From Halalkalicoccus subterraneus (GTDB lineage Archaea > Halobacteriota > Halobacteria > Halobacteriales > Halalkalicoccaceae), in assembly GCF_003697815.1 (NCBI RefSeq), contig NZ_RDQG01000011.1, forward strand, positions 1 to 36,229: DNA of 36,229 nucleotides. Reading direction: 5' to 3'. The notes beneath the pieces are model-generated. The model was not told where the DNA came from, did not search any database, and saw nothing but the letters and a program-made list of their open reading frames with translations. This document shows positions 15,958 to 23,142 of this stretch, piece after piece. The translations under genes were made by a program, and so were the position numbers. Position 1 is the stretch's first letter, and each line of letters begins with the position of its first letter.

Positions 15958-17090
15958 TTCACGAACGCTTCGAGGCGGTTCATCGCCTCCTTCAACTGGG
16001 GAAGGCCGCTCGCGTACGACACCCGGAGGTGGCCCTCGCCGGCCTCGCCGAAGACGGAGCCCGGAACGACGGCGACGCCCTGGTCTTCGAGCAGGCCCTC
16101 GGCGAACGCCTCGTCGTCGCCCGGGACTTCGGGGAAGACGTAGAAGGCGCCCTGAGCTTCGAAGCAGTCCAGTCCCATCTCCGAGAAGCGAGAGAGGACG
16201 AACCGACGGCGGCGGTTGAACGCGCCGACCATCTCCTCGACGTCGTCGTCGCAGCTCTCTAAGGCTTCGAGGGCGGCGTGCTGGGCGGTCGTCGGGGCCG
16301 AGAGCATGGAGTACTGATGGATGCGGTTCATCGCCGCGATCCCGTCGCTTGGCCCGAGCGCGTAGCCGAGGCGAAGCCCGGTCATGGCGTAGGCCTTCGA
16401 GAAGCCGTTGAAGACGATCGTGCGCTCGCGCATGCCCTCCAGTGTCGCGATCGAGGTGTGTTCTCCCTCGTAGGTCAGGTCGGCGTAGATCTCGTCGGAG
16501 AGCACTCGAATATCGTGTTCGCGGCAGAACTCCGCGACGGGTTCGAGGTGCTCCTCGCGCATGACCGCGCCCGTCGGGTTGTTCGGGTAACAGAGGATCA
16601 GCAGGTCGGCCTCGCTCGCGCCCGCCCGGTCGAGGGACTCGTAGGTCAGTCTGAACTGCTCGTCCTCGCGGGTGCGCACGGGTAGGGGTTCCCCGTCGGC
16701 CAGCAGGACACCCGGGCGGTACGAAACGTAGGAGGGGTCGACCATCGCGACCCGGTCACCCGAGTCGACCAGCGCCCGCAGCGCCACGTCGACGCCCTCA
16801 CTGACGCCCGTCGTCACGAGGACCTCCTCACCGGGATCGTAGTCGAGAGCGTATCGCTCCGCACAGTGGTCCGCGATCGCCTCTCGGAGTTCGCGCATTC
16901 CGCGGTTCGCGGTATACGAGGTCTGTCCTCGCTCCAGCGAGGCGATCGCGGCGTCGCGGGCGGCCCATGGCGCCGAGAAGTCGGGCTCGCCGACGCCGAG
17001 CGAGATGACGTCCTCGCGCTCCTCGGCGAGTTCAAAGAACTTCCGGATGCCGGAGGGTGGAACCCGCCCGACGCGCTCGGAAGTCCTCAC
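15954..17090 (-). CDS. Class I/II pyridoxal-phosphate aminotransferase
   Basis: PLP enzyme exchanging amino groups between an amino acid and a keto acid. The body shows RVPPSGIRKFFELAEE, LGVGEPDFSAPWAARDAA, TTGVSEGVD, LCYPNNPTGAV, LSDEIYADLTY and NGFSKAYAMTGLRLGY with the PLP lysine, and a final LRVSYASG arginine for the substrate carboxylate. Start choice is difficult: ATG 17171, GTG 17111, 17099 and 17090 are all in frame. GTG 17090 gives 378 aa, close to family length, and the protein then starts VRTSERVGRVPPSG. That GTG lies in the 3' arm of a perfect 16-bp-arm hairpin. It lies downstream of an Lrp gene on the same strand (99 nt between the Lrp stop and GTG 17090). Confidence 0.88.
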   Translation of the reverse strand: MRTSERVGRVPPSGIRKFFELAEEREDVISLGVGEPDFSAPWAARDAAIASLERGQTSYTANRGMRELREAIADHCAERYALDYDPGEEVLVTTGVSEGVDVALRALVDSGDRVAMVDPSYVSYRPGVLLADGEPLPVRTREDEQFRLTYESLDRAGASEADLLILCYPNNPTGAVMREEHLEPVAEFCREHDIRVLSDEIYADLTYEGEHTSIATLEGMRERTIVFNGFSKAYAMTGLRLGYALGPSDGIAAMNRIHQYSMLSAPTTAQHAALEALESCDDDVEEMVGAFNRRRRFVLSRFSEMGLDCFEAQGAFYVFPEVPGDDEAFAEGLLEDQGVAVVPGSVFGEAGEGHLRVSYASGLPQLKEAMNRLEAFVN

Positions 17091-17120
17091 GCGTGCCACC
17101 TCGTGTGGCACGCGTGAGGA
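17084..17120 (-). repeat. Perfect hairpin (16-bp arms) on the aminotransferase start
   Basis: The arms tcctcacgcgtgccac (17084-17099) and gtggcacgcgtgagga (17105-17120) are exact reverse complements with a 5-nt loop. In the minus-strand transcript all three candidate GTG starts fall within this structure. It could hide the start codon until melted, act as attenuator between Lrp and the aminotransferase gene, or be a small palindromic insertion that extended the N-terminus. Confidence 0.75.
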
Positions 17121-17189
17121 GGGAACAGCGCCGCTGCGACCGTGTTCACGAGATCCACCCCACGCGTTCAATCCCGACGGCCGACCGCG

Positions 17190-17678
17190 TCATGGCGAGA
17201 CCGAGAGGCGGTCGTCGTCGTCGTCGCCGTTCATCTCGATGCCGCCCTCCTTGTAGGTCTCCATGACGAAGTGGGTCACCGTCTGGGTCACCTCGGGGAC
17301 GGGAGCGACCTTCTCGCTGACGAACCGCGAGATCTTTCTCACAGAACTCGCCTCGACGATCATCAAAAAGTCGTAGTTCCCGCTGACGAGGTGGAGCGAG
17401 GAGACCTCGGGGAACTTCGCGAGGCGCTCGGAGACCTCGCCGTAGCCCGTCTCGCGGTCCAGCGTGACGTTGAGTTCGACGGCGGCGCGGGCGTGGCCCT
17501 CGTCGAGGTCGTCCCAGTCGACGATCGCCTGATAGCCCCGGATCGTCCCCTCGCCTTCGAGGTCGGCGATCGTGGCCTCGACCTCGCTCTCGGAGAGGCC
17601 GGTCTGGCGCGCGAGATCCGCCGTCTCGGTGCGGGCGTTCGCACAGAGGGCCTCGAGCAGTTCGCGTTTCGGCTCCAT
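17190..17678 (-). CDS. Lrp/AsnC family transcriptional regulator
   Basis: DNA-binding regulator that senses amino acids. The 162-aa product has an N-terminal winged HTH (residues 1-55: KRELLEALCANARTETADLARQTGLSESEVEATIADLEGEGTI) and a RAM ligand-binding domain (about 65-145) with HLVSGNYDFLMIVEA and a sheet ending in TVTHFVMETYKEGG. The tail is a run of aspartates. The ATG at 17678 has a TATA-like box at 17701-17709 about 26 nt upstream. Directly upstream of the aminotransferase on the same strand, it is the obvious candidate regulator of that gene. Confidence 0.92.
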   Translation of the reverse strand: MEPKRELLEALCANARTETADLARQTGLSESEVEATIADLEGEGTIRGYQAIVDWDDLDEGHARAAVELNVTLDRETGYGEVSERLAKFPEVSSLHLVSGNYDFLMIVEASSVRKISRFVSEKVAPVPEVTQTVTHFVMETYKEGGIEMNGDDDDDRLSVSP

Positions 17679-17700
17679 ACAGGGAGAGCCGACCGCGGGG

Positions 17701-17709
17701 GAATAAGGC
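17701..17709 (-). promoter_or_regulatory. TATA-like box of the Lrp gene
   Basis: On the minus strand the sequence gccttattc is centred 26 nt before the ATG at 17678, matching leaderless spacing. Confidence 0.45.
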
Positions 17710-17779
17710 TTGCTCCCGACCCGATATTCGCCCCGGTCGGGATCGCAACGCATACCGAACCGACGCGGATAGCTCCGCC

Positions 17780-18193
17780 ATGAACTACCTGCTGTGGGCG
17801 CTGATCGGACTGGTGGCGTACACCTTCGTCGCCCCGCTGATGAGCGTCGCCACGACCGACGTGCCGAGCGACGTCGCGGTCATCGTCTCGAACACCATGC
17901 TCGTCGTCGCCGCTGGGGCCGTGGTCGCCGTCTCGAACGAACCGGTCGTCGAGTATCTCACCCATCCCGATGCACCGTACATGTACGCCGCGGGGATCTG
18001 TCTCGCGGTGGGGATCCTCGCGTACTACCGCGCGCTCTCGATGGGGCCGGTCAGCGTCGTCGTCCCGATCTTCGGGATGTTCATCGTCACGAGCTCGCTG
18101 GTGGGGTTCGTCGCGCTCGACGAGCCGGTGACGGCTCGGAAAATGGCCGGGATCGGCTTCGCGGTACTGGCGGTCTACCTCACCGCCGAGTGA
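17780..18193 (+). CDS. Half-size EamA-type membrane transporter
   Basis: A 137-aa membrane protein with five hydrophobic segments and the drug/metabolite transporter pattern: ILAYYRALSMGPVSVVVPIFGMFIVTSSLVGFVALDEPVTARKMAGIGFAVLAVYL. It equals one EamA repeat, so a dimer would be needed for a full carrier, as in small EamA/EMR-type proteins. The substrate is unknown. The ATG at 17780 is used; divergent from the Lrp gene, so an amino-acid link is possible but unproven. The thioredoxin-like gene follows after 42 nt with its own TATA-like box. Confidence 0.85.
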   Translation: MNYLLWALIGLVAYTFVAPLMSVATTDVPSDVAVIVSNTMLVVAAGAVVAVSNEPVVEYLTHPDAPYMYAAGICLAVGILAYYRALSMGPVSVVVPIFGMFIVTSSLVGFVALDEPVTARKMAGIGFAVLAVYLTAE

Positions 18194-18203
18194 TCCGAGT
18201 CAA

Positions 18204-18213
18204 CGCTTTTGTC
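18204..18213 (+). promoter_or_regulatory. TATA-like box of the thioredoxin-like gene
   Basis: cgcttttgtc is centred about 28 nt before the ATG at 18236, supporting that start over the in-frame upstream codon at 18209. Confidence 0.4.
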
Positions 18214-18235
18214 CTTCGCGGTCCCGAGATTCGAT

Positions 18236-18853
18236 ATGGCGCTCCAGAAATCCGACAGCGACCTCGCACGCGACGACCCGGCTCCCGAGTTCGAGCTGCC
18301 CGGCGCGGACGGCGGGACCTATTCTCCCGAGGATTTCGCGGACCGCGAGGCGCTGCTCGTGGTCTTTACCTGTAACCACTGCCCGTACGCGAAGGCGAAG
18401 ATCGACCCGCTGAACGCGATCGCACGCGAGTACGACGAGGTGGCGGTCGTCGGGATCAACGCCAACGATGCCGAGGCATACGCTGAGGACTCGTTCGAAC
18501 GCATGAAAGAGCTGGTCGCGGACGGTACCGTTGAGTACGACGCCTACCTGCGCGACGAGTCCCAGGAGGTCGCTCGCGCATACGGCGCGGTCTGTACGCC
18601 CGACCCGTTCCTCTTCGAACGACAGGACGGCGAGAAGTCGCGCTCCTCGGAACGGTCGAGCGGATCGGATCCGCGAGACGGCGAGTTTCGACTGGCCTAC
18701 CACGGCCGGATCGACGACGCCCACGACCCCGACGCCGAGCCGACCGAACACGACCTGCGCGAGGCCATCGAGCAACTGCTGGCGGGCGAGTCGGTCACCG
18801 TCGAGGAACAGCCCTCACGAGGTTGCTCGATCAAGTGGCGAGATACGACCTGA
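18236..18853 (+). CDS. Thioredoxin / AhpC-TSA family protein with an in-frame insertion
   Basis: Redox protein with a peroxiredoxin-like fold. In the 205-aa product DDPAPEFELPGADGG opens the AhpC/TSA domain and VVFTCNHCPYAKA gives the Cys46-x-x-Cys49 pair. TCTPDPFLF-like (VCTPDPFLFERQ) is the cis-proline strand. Residues about 134-147 (KSRSSERSSGSDPR) interrupt the expected DGEFRLAYHGRIDDA strand; the DNA around them carries a 9-bp direct repeat that is in frame. The C-terminus has SRGCSIKWR, a conserved ending of this family. Function: probably a peroxide or disulfide reductase; substrate unknown. Confidence 0.88.
   Translation: MALQKSDSDLARDDPAPEFELPGADGGTYSPEDFADREALLVVFTCNHCPYAKAKIDPLNAIAREYDEVAVVGINANDAEAYAEDSFERMKELVADGTVEYDAYLRDESQEVARAYGAVCTPDPFLFERQDGEKSRSSERSSGSDPRDGEFRLAYHGRIDDAHDPDAEPTEHDLREAIEQLLAGESVTVEEQPSRGCSIKWRDTT
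18626..18685 (+). repeat. Insertion bounded by 9-bp direct repeats in the thioredoxin-like gene
   Basis: gacggcgag occurs at 18626-18634 and 18677-18685, exactly 51 nt apart (17 codons). The 42 nt between encode KSRSSERSSGSDPR and contain an inverted repeat gcggatc-g-gatccgc (18660-18674) plus tcgcg/cgcga near its ends. Removing one repeat and the 42 nt restores the uninterrupted strand DGEFRLAYHG. The structure resembles a target-site duplication around a very short insertion. Confidence 0.7.
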
Positions 18854-18951
18854 AAGCGTGCCGGGGCAGCAGCGTTTATGCTCTCAGCGCACCATATAGT
18901 ACGCTGGATCACCTGAATCGACGGCGATCGCATCGAGATCCGGTGGTCGGA

Positions 18952-18957
18952 GAGGAG
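18952..18957 (+). promoter_or_regulatory. Ribosome binding site of the SRPBCC gene
   Basis: gaggag lies a few nt before the ATG at 18962, in the context ggagaggagtaac. TATA-like sequences at 18874-18880 and 18893-18899 are 65-85 nt upstream, so this gene has a true leader, unlike most genes nearby. Confidence 0.5.
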
Positions 18958-18961
18958 TAAC

Positions 18962-19417
18962 ATGGTCACAATCGAGAGAGACATTTGGATGGATGCGCGG
19001 CCGGAACGGGTGTTCGAGTACATGGCGTCGCCTACAAACCACCTGAACGTGATGCCGAGCCTCCACAGGGTCGAGAACGTCGAGGAGCTACCGAGCGGCG
19101 GCCACCGAGGGGATTTCCGGTTCAAAATGGTCGGCATTCCGATCGACGGACGCTTCGAGGACGTCGAGTTCGTTCCGTATGAACGGCGCGTCTACGAGAT
19201 GAGCGGCGAGATCGAAGGCAGCATGCACTACACCTTCGAGCCGGAGGACGGCGGGACGCGCGTTACCTGCGTGATGGACGTGGAGTTCCCCTCCCGAGTG
19301 CTCGATAGGGTGCTTCGTCCCGTCGTCAGGCGGTACAACGAACGTGAGGTCGAGACGATGCTCGAGACCCTCAAGACGATCACGGAGGCCGAACGAAAGA
19401 CGCCTCAACCGGCGTGA
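18962..19417 (+). CDS. SRPBCC (START-like) family protein
   Basis: A 151-aa protein of the hydrophobic-ligand-binding SRPBCC/polyketide cyclase fold. It opens TIERDIWMDARPERVFEYMASPTNHLNVMPSLHRVENVEELPSGG, the usual helix-strand start of this fold, followed by a curved sheet (MVGIPIDGRFEDVEFVPYERRVYEM) and a long C-terminal helix (NEREVETMLETLKTITEAER). No catalytic residues can be assigned. It has its own leader with a ribosome binding site and is convergent with the NCS2 permease gene. Ligand and role unknown. Confidence 0.85.
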   Translation: MVTIERDIWMDARPERVFEYMASPTNHLNVMPSLHRVENVEELPSGGHRGDFRFKMVGIPIDGRFEDVEFVPYERRVYEMSGEIEGSMHYTFEPEDGGTRVTCVMDVEFPSRVLDRVLRPVVRRYNEREVETMLETLKTITEAERKTPQPA

Positions 19418-19430
19418 ACGTACGTTTTTA
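19417..19430 (+). terminator. Probable terminator between the SRPBCC gene and the permease gene
   Basis: The palindrome aacgtacgtt runs directly into a T-tract (ttttta) right after the stop codon at 19415-19417. T-tracts of this sort end transcripts in archaea. Weak but in the right place for convergent genes. Confidence 0.4.
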
Positions 19431-19477
19431 ACCGAGAGAAGCGATCGAGGCGGAATCACACGTCCCGACCGCGCGGT

Positions 19478-20971
19478 TCAGTCGGCCGACTGACGAAATC
19501 GTTCCCAGGCACTGTGAAACTCCGTATCGTCCTCGGTGCGTTCGTCCCACTGTTCGAGGCCACGCTCCCGTCGAGTGCCGGGGATGGTGTTGTCCAACAC
19601 GAGCGCGACCAGCCCGCCGACGGCCATCCCCGTGCCGCCGATGACGAAGACCGTATCGGCGAACAGCGGCGAGCCAAGTAGGGGAGAAACGCCGGCGGCG
19701 AGTTCGCGGAAGGCCGCCGCGCTCTCGAAGTTCGCCATGTACTGGGGGATCGCGAGGCCGACGAACAGCGAGAAGCCGACGATGAAGACGTTTCTTTGGC
19801 TGTCGAGGTCGACGTGTTTCAGCGTGCTGATCCCGACGGCGACGATCTGGCCGAACATCGCGAGAAAGAGGCCGCCGACGATGGGGTCGGGAATGGTCGC
19901 GACGAGTTGGCCGAAATATCCCACGAACCCGACCACGAGCATGATCGCCGCACCGACCTGCACAACGTAGCGGGAGGCGACCCCGGTGAGGCCGATCGCG
20001 CCGATGTTCTCCGAATAGGATGTCGAGCCGCCGGTGCCCATGACGCCCGAAAAGACGTTCATCAACCCTTCCATGCCGATCCCGTGGTTGATCCGCTTCT
20101 CGCTCGGCGCGCCCGTGCCGGTCAGGCGCGCCACCGCGTGATAGTCGCCGAAACTCTCGATGACGGAGGCGAGCACGCCCGCGATCATCCCGATCACGAG
20201 CGCGAATTCGACTCTGGGGATCCCCCACTGGAAGGGGTAGATCGGCATCAGGGCAGGGGCCGACGCGACTTGGCCCAGCGCGACGTAACCCGCCGAATCA
20301 GGGGAGTACACGCCCGTAATCGAGAGGACTGTGGCGAGCACCCAGACGATCGCGACTCCGAGGATCACCGGGAAGAGCTGGAACGCGCGGCTTTTCGTTT
20401 TCAGGTACTGCGAGAACAGTACGATCAACCCGACCGTGAGTCCCAAGAGGAGCCAGTCCTGGTTCGCGGCGGTGATCTGGTCGGCGTCGAACAGCGCCAG
20501 CCCGATCAGCGCGATCGTAGGGGCGATCACCACGGGGGAGAGGAACCTGCGAAGGCGGCCGATCAGGCCGAGGTAGCCGATGGCGATCTGAACGAACGCC
20601 GCGACGATGATCGCCCCCTGCAGGTAGCGCAGGTCGGTCTGCCAGCTCGGCTCGCCTGGGATGGTCCCCACGACGGCGATGATCGCCAAGGCGGGCGCGA
20701 GCATCGAGAAGGGCGCGCCCTGTACGATGGGATAGCGGTTTCCCAGCGTGGTCTGTGCGAGCGTTGCGACCCCCGACACGACGAAGAAGGTGCCGACGAA
20801 CCGCGCGGTGACGTCGGCGGGCATTCCCATCGCGCCCGCGAGGATCAGCGGAACGGCGATGTTCGCCCCGACCATCGTGAGATAGTGTTGCAGACCCAGA
20901 AGGATCGATTCGAAAAGGGGTGGTCTGTCCTCGATACCGTACTCGACGAAACTGGCCTGGTCCTCACCCAT
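19478..20971 (-). CDS. Uracil/xanthine permease (NCS2 family)
   Basis: Nucleobase importer driven by cation or proton gradient. The 497-aa protein has around 12-14 membrane helices. Diagnostic motifs: GLQHYLTMVGANIAVPLILAGAMG at the start, QGAPFSMLAPALAI, and the NCS2 signature GTGGSTSYSENIGAIGLTGVASR near residue 310. ESFGDYHAVARL holds the family's acidic residue in a helix facing the substrate. Whether uracil or xanthine is preferred cannot be told. It is divergent from the small DUF7557-like gene; an 8-bp inverted repeat (gtggttcg/cgaaccac, 20986-21039) lies between them and may be regulatory. Confidence 0.93.
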   Translation of the reverse strand: MGEDQASFVEYGIEDRPPLFESILLGLQHYLTMVGANIAVPLILAGAMGMPADVTARFVGTFFVVSGVATLAQTTLGNRYPIVQGAPFSMLAPALAIIAVVGTIPGEPSWQTDLRYLQGAIIVAAFVQIAIGYLGLIGRLRRFLSPVVIAPTIALIGLALFDADQITAANQDWLLLGLTVGLIVLFSQYLKTKSRAFQLFPVILGVAIVWVLATVLSITGVYSPDSAGYVALGQVASAPALMPIYPFQWGIPRVEFALVIGMIAGVLASVIESFGDYHAVARLTGTGAPSEKRINHGIGMEGLMNVFSGVMGTGGSTSYSENIGAIGLTGVASRYVVQVGAAIMLVVGFVGYFGQLVATIPDPIVGGLFLAMFGQIVAVGISTLKHVDLDSQRNVFIVGFSLFVGLAIPQYMANFESAAAFRELAAGVSPLLGSPLFADTVFVIGGTGMAVGGLVALVLDNTIPGTRRERGLEQWDERTEDDTEFHSAWERFRQSAD

Positions 20972-20985
20972 TGTCCAAACTGCCT

Positions 20986-21039
20986 GTGGTTCGCAGTTGG
21001 GCGCTCAAATGCCTGCTGATTCGCCCGCCGACGAACCAC
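20986..21039. repeat. Inverted repeat in the permease/DUF7557 intergenic region
   Basis: gtggttcg at 20986-20993 and cgaaccac at 21032-21039 are exact reverse complements separated by 38 nt. Close to it aactgc/gcagtt (20979-20999) forms a second short hairpin. Located between two divergent start codons, so an operator or leader structure is conceivable. Confidence 0.35.
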
Positions 21040-21077
21040 GGCCAACACTTACAACACCGGACCGCAAAGGGGACGAC

Positions 21078-21227
21078 ATGACCAAAGTCGAGCTCGAGGA
21101 GGAGACGATCGACCGTCTGGATGCCCTTCGCCAGGAGGAGGAGTCCTACGAGGAACTCATCAACGAGCTCATCAACATCTACGAGGCCGGCGAGATGAGC
21201 CTCCACCACGCGGGCGACGAGTTCTAA
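21078..21227 (+). CDS. Small DUF7557-type protein
   Basis: A 49-aa acidic protein, TKVELEEETIDRLDALRQEEESYEELINELINIYEAGE, with the sequence style of short ribbon-helix-helix or antitoxin-like proteins. Small haloarchaeal proteins of this pattern are grouped as DUF7557 (from memory). A TATA-like box (cacttacaac, 21046-21055) is about 28 nt upstream. Its stop overlaps the convergent downstream gene by 4 nt. No toxin partner is recognisable beside it. Function unknown. Confidence 0.78.
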   Translation: MTKVELEEETIDRLDALRQEEESYEELINELINIYEAGEMSLHHAGDEF

Positions 21228-21670
21228 CTGGCCGCCTCGCGGGTCGACTGCCACTTGCCCTGGTCTTCGAGGCGTTCCTGTAACCGGTCGGCGTACTCGG
21301 CGACCAGCTCTTCGGCCGCCTGCAGGTCCTCGTCGTTCCCGCCGTCGCCGCCCAGCCCGAGCGCGCCTTTGATCGAGGCGAGGACGCCCCCCGATGGTTC
21401 CGATGTCGAGCTGCCGCCCGCCCCGCCGGCGGCCCGGACCTGCGCGTCGATCTTCTCGAGTTCGGGCATGATTTGGGGGAGTTTCTCGGTGTTCGCGACT
21501 AGTCGTGCGCGTTCGGAATCCTCGGGATCGCGGATCTCGAACCCGGTGGCGGTCATGATCAGGCCCCACTGCTGGCTCGAAAAGCGCGACTCGTTGACTC
21601 GCTCGGTGAACTCGCGGTCGACGGCCATCCGGTCGCCGACGATCCGGTCCATCCACGGCTGTTCGCTCAT
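21224..21670 (-). CDS. Haloarchaeal DUF5799 family protein
   Basis: A 148-aa soluble, acidic protein: WMDRIVGDRMAVDREFTERVNESRFSSQQWGLIMTATGFEIRDPEDSERARLVANTE, then a Gly/Ser-rich linker (about residues 82-108) and a C-terminal helix. The first part matches a conserved haloarchaeal family that I recall as DUF5799; assignment rests on recognition of the VGDRM.VD.EF..RV..S.FS.Q.WGLIMTATEFEI pattern. The ATG at 21670 is used. No enzymatic motif seen. Confidence 0.8.
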   Translation of the reverse strand: MSEQPWMDRIVGDRMAVDREFTERVNESRFSSQQWGLIMTATGFEIRDPEDSERARLVANTEKLPQIMPELEKIDAQVRAAGGAGGSSTSEPSGGVLASIKGALGLGGDGGNDEDLQAAEELVAEYADRLQERLEDQGKWQSTREAAS

Positions 21671-21799
21671 GCCCGTCGTTCGGAGAGCGGCGGTATCAGG
21701 GTTTCCCACGGCAGCCACTCGACCGGGGCGCGGCGGGTGAAAACGGCGAGGCTCGTCCGCTCGCTCGAAAACGTCGTCGGGAAGAGTACCGGGGTCGAT

Positions 21800-22198
21800 C
21801 TAGAACGCGCCGCCTTCGACGCTGATGTCGGCGTGGAGTTCCTCGCGCAGCGCGGCGTGGACGTGACAGATCCCCTCCGCACGGTCGACGACCTCTTCGA
21901 GCTCCGAGTCGTCGAGGTCCTCCTCGACGTAGATGTCGAATCGGATGGCCGAGAGGTCGTCGTCGTCGTCCACATCTGCCTCGGCGTCGATCTGGAGCTT
22001 GCCGAGATCGTCGTGATCGCGCTGCTGGCCGCCAACGCGGAACGCCGGCAGGAAACACGACGCGTAGTCCGCGACGAGGACGGCGTTGGGGTTCGGCCCC
22101 TCCTCGTCGGTGGCGTCGATCGTGAGTTCGAAGTCGCCGACCTGGCTGTTGGTTACGAAGCCCTGCTCGCTGACGCTGGTGGTTTCGATGTCGGTCAT
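21800..22198 (-). CDS. OsmC family protein
   Basis: Probable peroxide-detoxifying or redox protein of the OsmC/Ohr fold. The 132-aa product has VLVADYASCFLPAFRVGGQQ with the first catalytic cysteine at the start of the central helix, and GICHVHAALREELHADISVEGG with the second cysteine, spaced as in OsmC. The start at 22198 is followed by TDIETTSVSEQGFVTNSQVGDFELTIDA, the usual first strands. A cctttagg box (minus strand, 22226-22233) about 30 nt upstream may be its promoter. A longer open frame to 22726 overlaps the metallo-hydrolase gene and is not used. Confidence 0.9.
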   Translation of the reverse strand: MTDIETTSVSEQGFVTNSQVGDFELTIDATDEEGPNPNAVLVADYASCFLPAFRVGGQQRDHDDLGKLQIDAEADVDDDDDLSAIRFDIYVEEDLDDSELEEVVDRAEGICHVHAALREELHADISVEGGAF

Positions 22199-22311
22199 TG
22201 CGTTCGGATGATTCGGCCCAACGGTCCTAAAGGTGGTGTTAGCAGGCGAAGGGGACCGATACCGATGCGGTGAGGTCCGCGTCGCGTTCGGTCGGTTCGG
22301 TCGCCGTCTGC

Positions 22312-23040
22312 CTACGGCGAGAGGTCGAACGTCTCGTCGCCTTCGAGGATGTGGGCCTCGGCGTCGCTGCCCGTGGCCTTCACCTCGCGGACGAAGTCGT
22401 CGGTGTCGATCTCGATGGGCGGGAACGTATCGTAGTGCATCGGGAAGGCATGATCGACGTCGAGCCAGTCGGCGGCGATCGCGGCCTGCCACGGACCCAT
22501 CGTGAAGTGATCGCCCGCCGGAAGCGCGGCGGCGTCGGGCTCGAGATACGGGCCGATCACCTCGCGCATCTCGGTCATCAGGCCGGTGTCGCCGGCGTGG
22601 TAGAACGTCGTCGACTTCTCGTCTTCGACCTGTGTCGGCTTGGTGTCGCTGATGACGTAGCCCGCAGGCATCCCCGCCGAGTACTCGTAGTCGGTGTCGA
22701 TGCCGTTGGTGTGGTCCGCACGACACATCGTCACGTAGGCGTCACCGCACTCGACGGTGCCTCCGAGGTTCATTCCCATCCCGCCGACGGTCTCCTCGAA
22801 GCCGAGTTCCTCCTGAGCGTAGGTCGCGAGTTCCGGGTTCGCCACGAGCGTCGCCTCCGAGAACTCGCCGGCGTGACCGATGTGATCGGCGTGAGCGTGG
22901 GTCAGCAGGACGTAATCGGGCGTTTCGATGTCGCTCGGCTCCAGATCCGTCTTCGGGTTGTCGAAGAAGGGGTCGATCAGCAGGTCGGTGTCGCCGACGG
23001 TGACGTGCCATGTCGAGTGTCCGTGCCAGGTGAGTTCCAT
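22312..23040 (-). CDS. Metal-dependent hydrolase, MBL fold (UPF0173 type)
   Basis: Metallo-beta-lactamase-fold hydrolase of unknown substrate. The 242-aa product begins [29 protein letters not shown] and has [10 protein letters not shown] (HxHxDH metal site), [17 protein letters not shown] and a final HYDTFPPIE histidine, all as in the UPF0173 group. ATG at 23040 is supported by a box (ccttttatg on the minus strand, 23067-23075) about 30 nt upstream. It is divergent from the FAH-family gene. Confidence 0.92.
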   Translation of the reverse strand: MELTWHGHSTWHVTVGDTDLLIDPFFDNPKTDLEPSDIETPDYVLLTHAHADHIGHAGEFSEATLVANPELATYAQEELGFEETVGGMGMNLGGTVECGDAYVTMCRADHTNGIDTDYEYSAGMPAGYVISDTKPTQVEDEKSTTFYHAGDTGLMTEMREVIGPYLEPDAAALPAGDHFTMGPWQAAIAADWLDVDHAFPMHYDTFPPIEIDTDDFVREVKATGSDAEAHILEGDETFDLSP

Positions 23041-23111
23041 ACGAGTCGACGAACGACCGACGGACCCATAAAAGGTGCCGCCCGCGATAGTCGAAACTGC
23101 CGCCGAACGAA

Positions 23112-23120
23112 GCCTTTTGC
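23112..23120 (+). promoter_or_regulatory. TATA-like box of the FAH-family gene
   Basis: gccttttgc is centred about 27 nt before the ATG at 23143. The divergent hydrolase uses a separate box 45 nt away. Confidence 0.45.
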
Positions 23121-23142
23121 TCCCCCGGTCTGAGGACCACCC

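Noticed and set aside
19796-21019. 407-codon plus-strand frame opposite the NCS2 permease
   Set aside because: Asp/His/Arg-rich composition typical of the reverse strand of membrane protein codons.
21671-21799. Possible small gene between the DUF5799 and OsmC genes
   Set aside because: Frames in this 129-nt gap have no convincing start or conserved pattern; they continue shadows of the OsmC gene.
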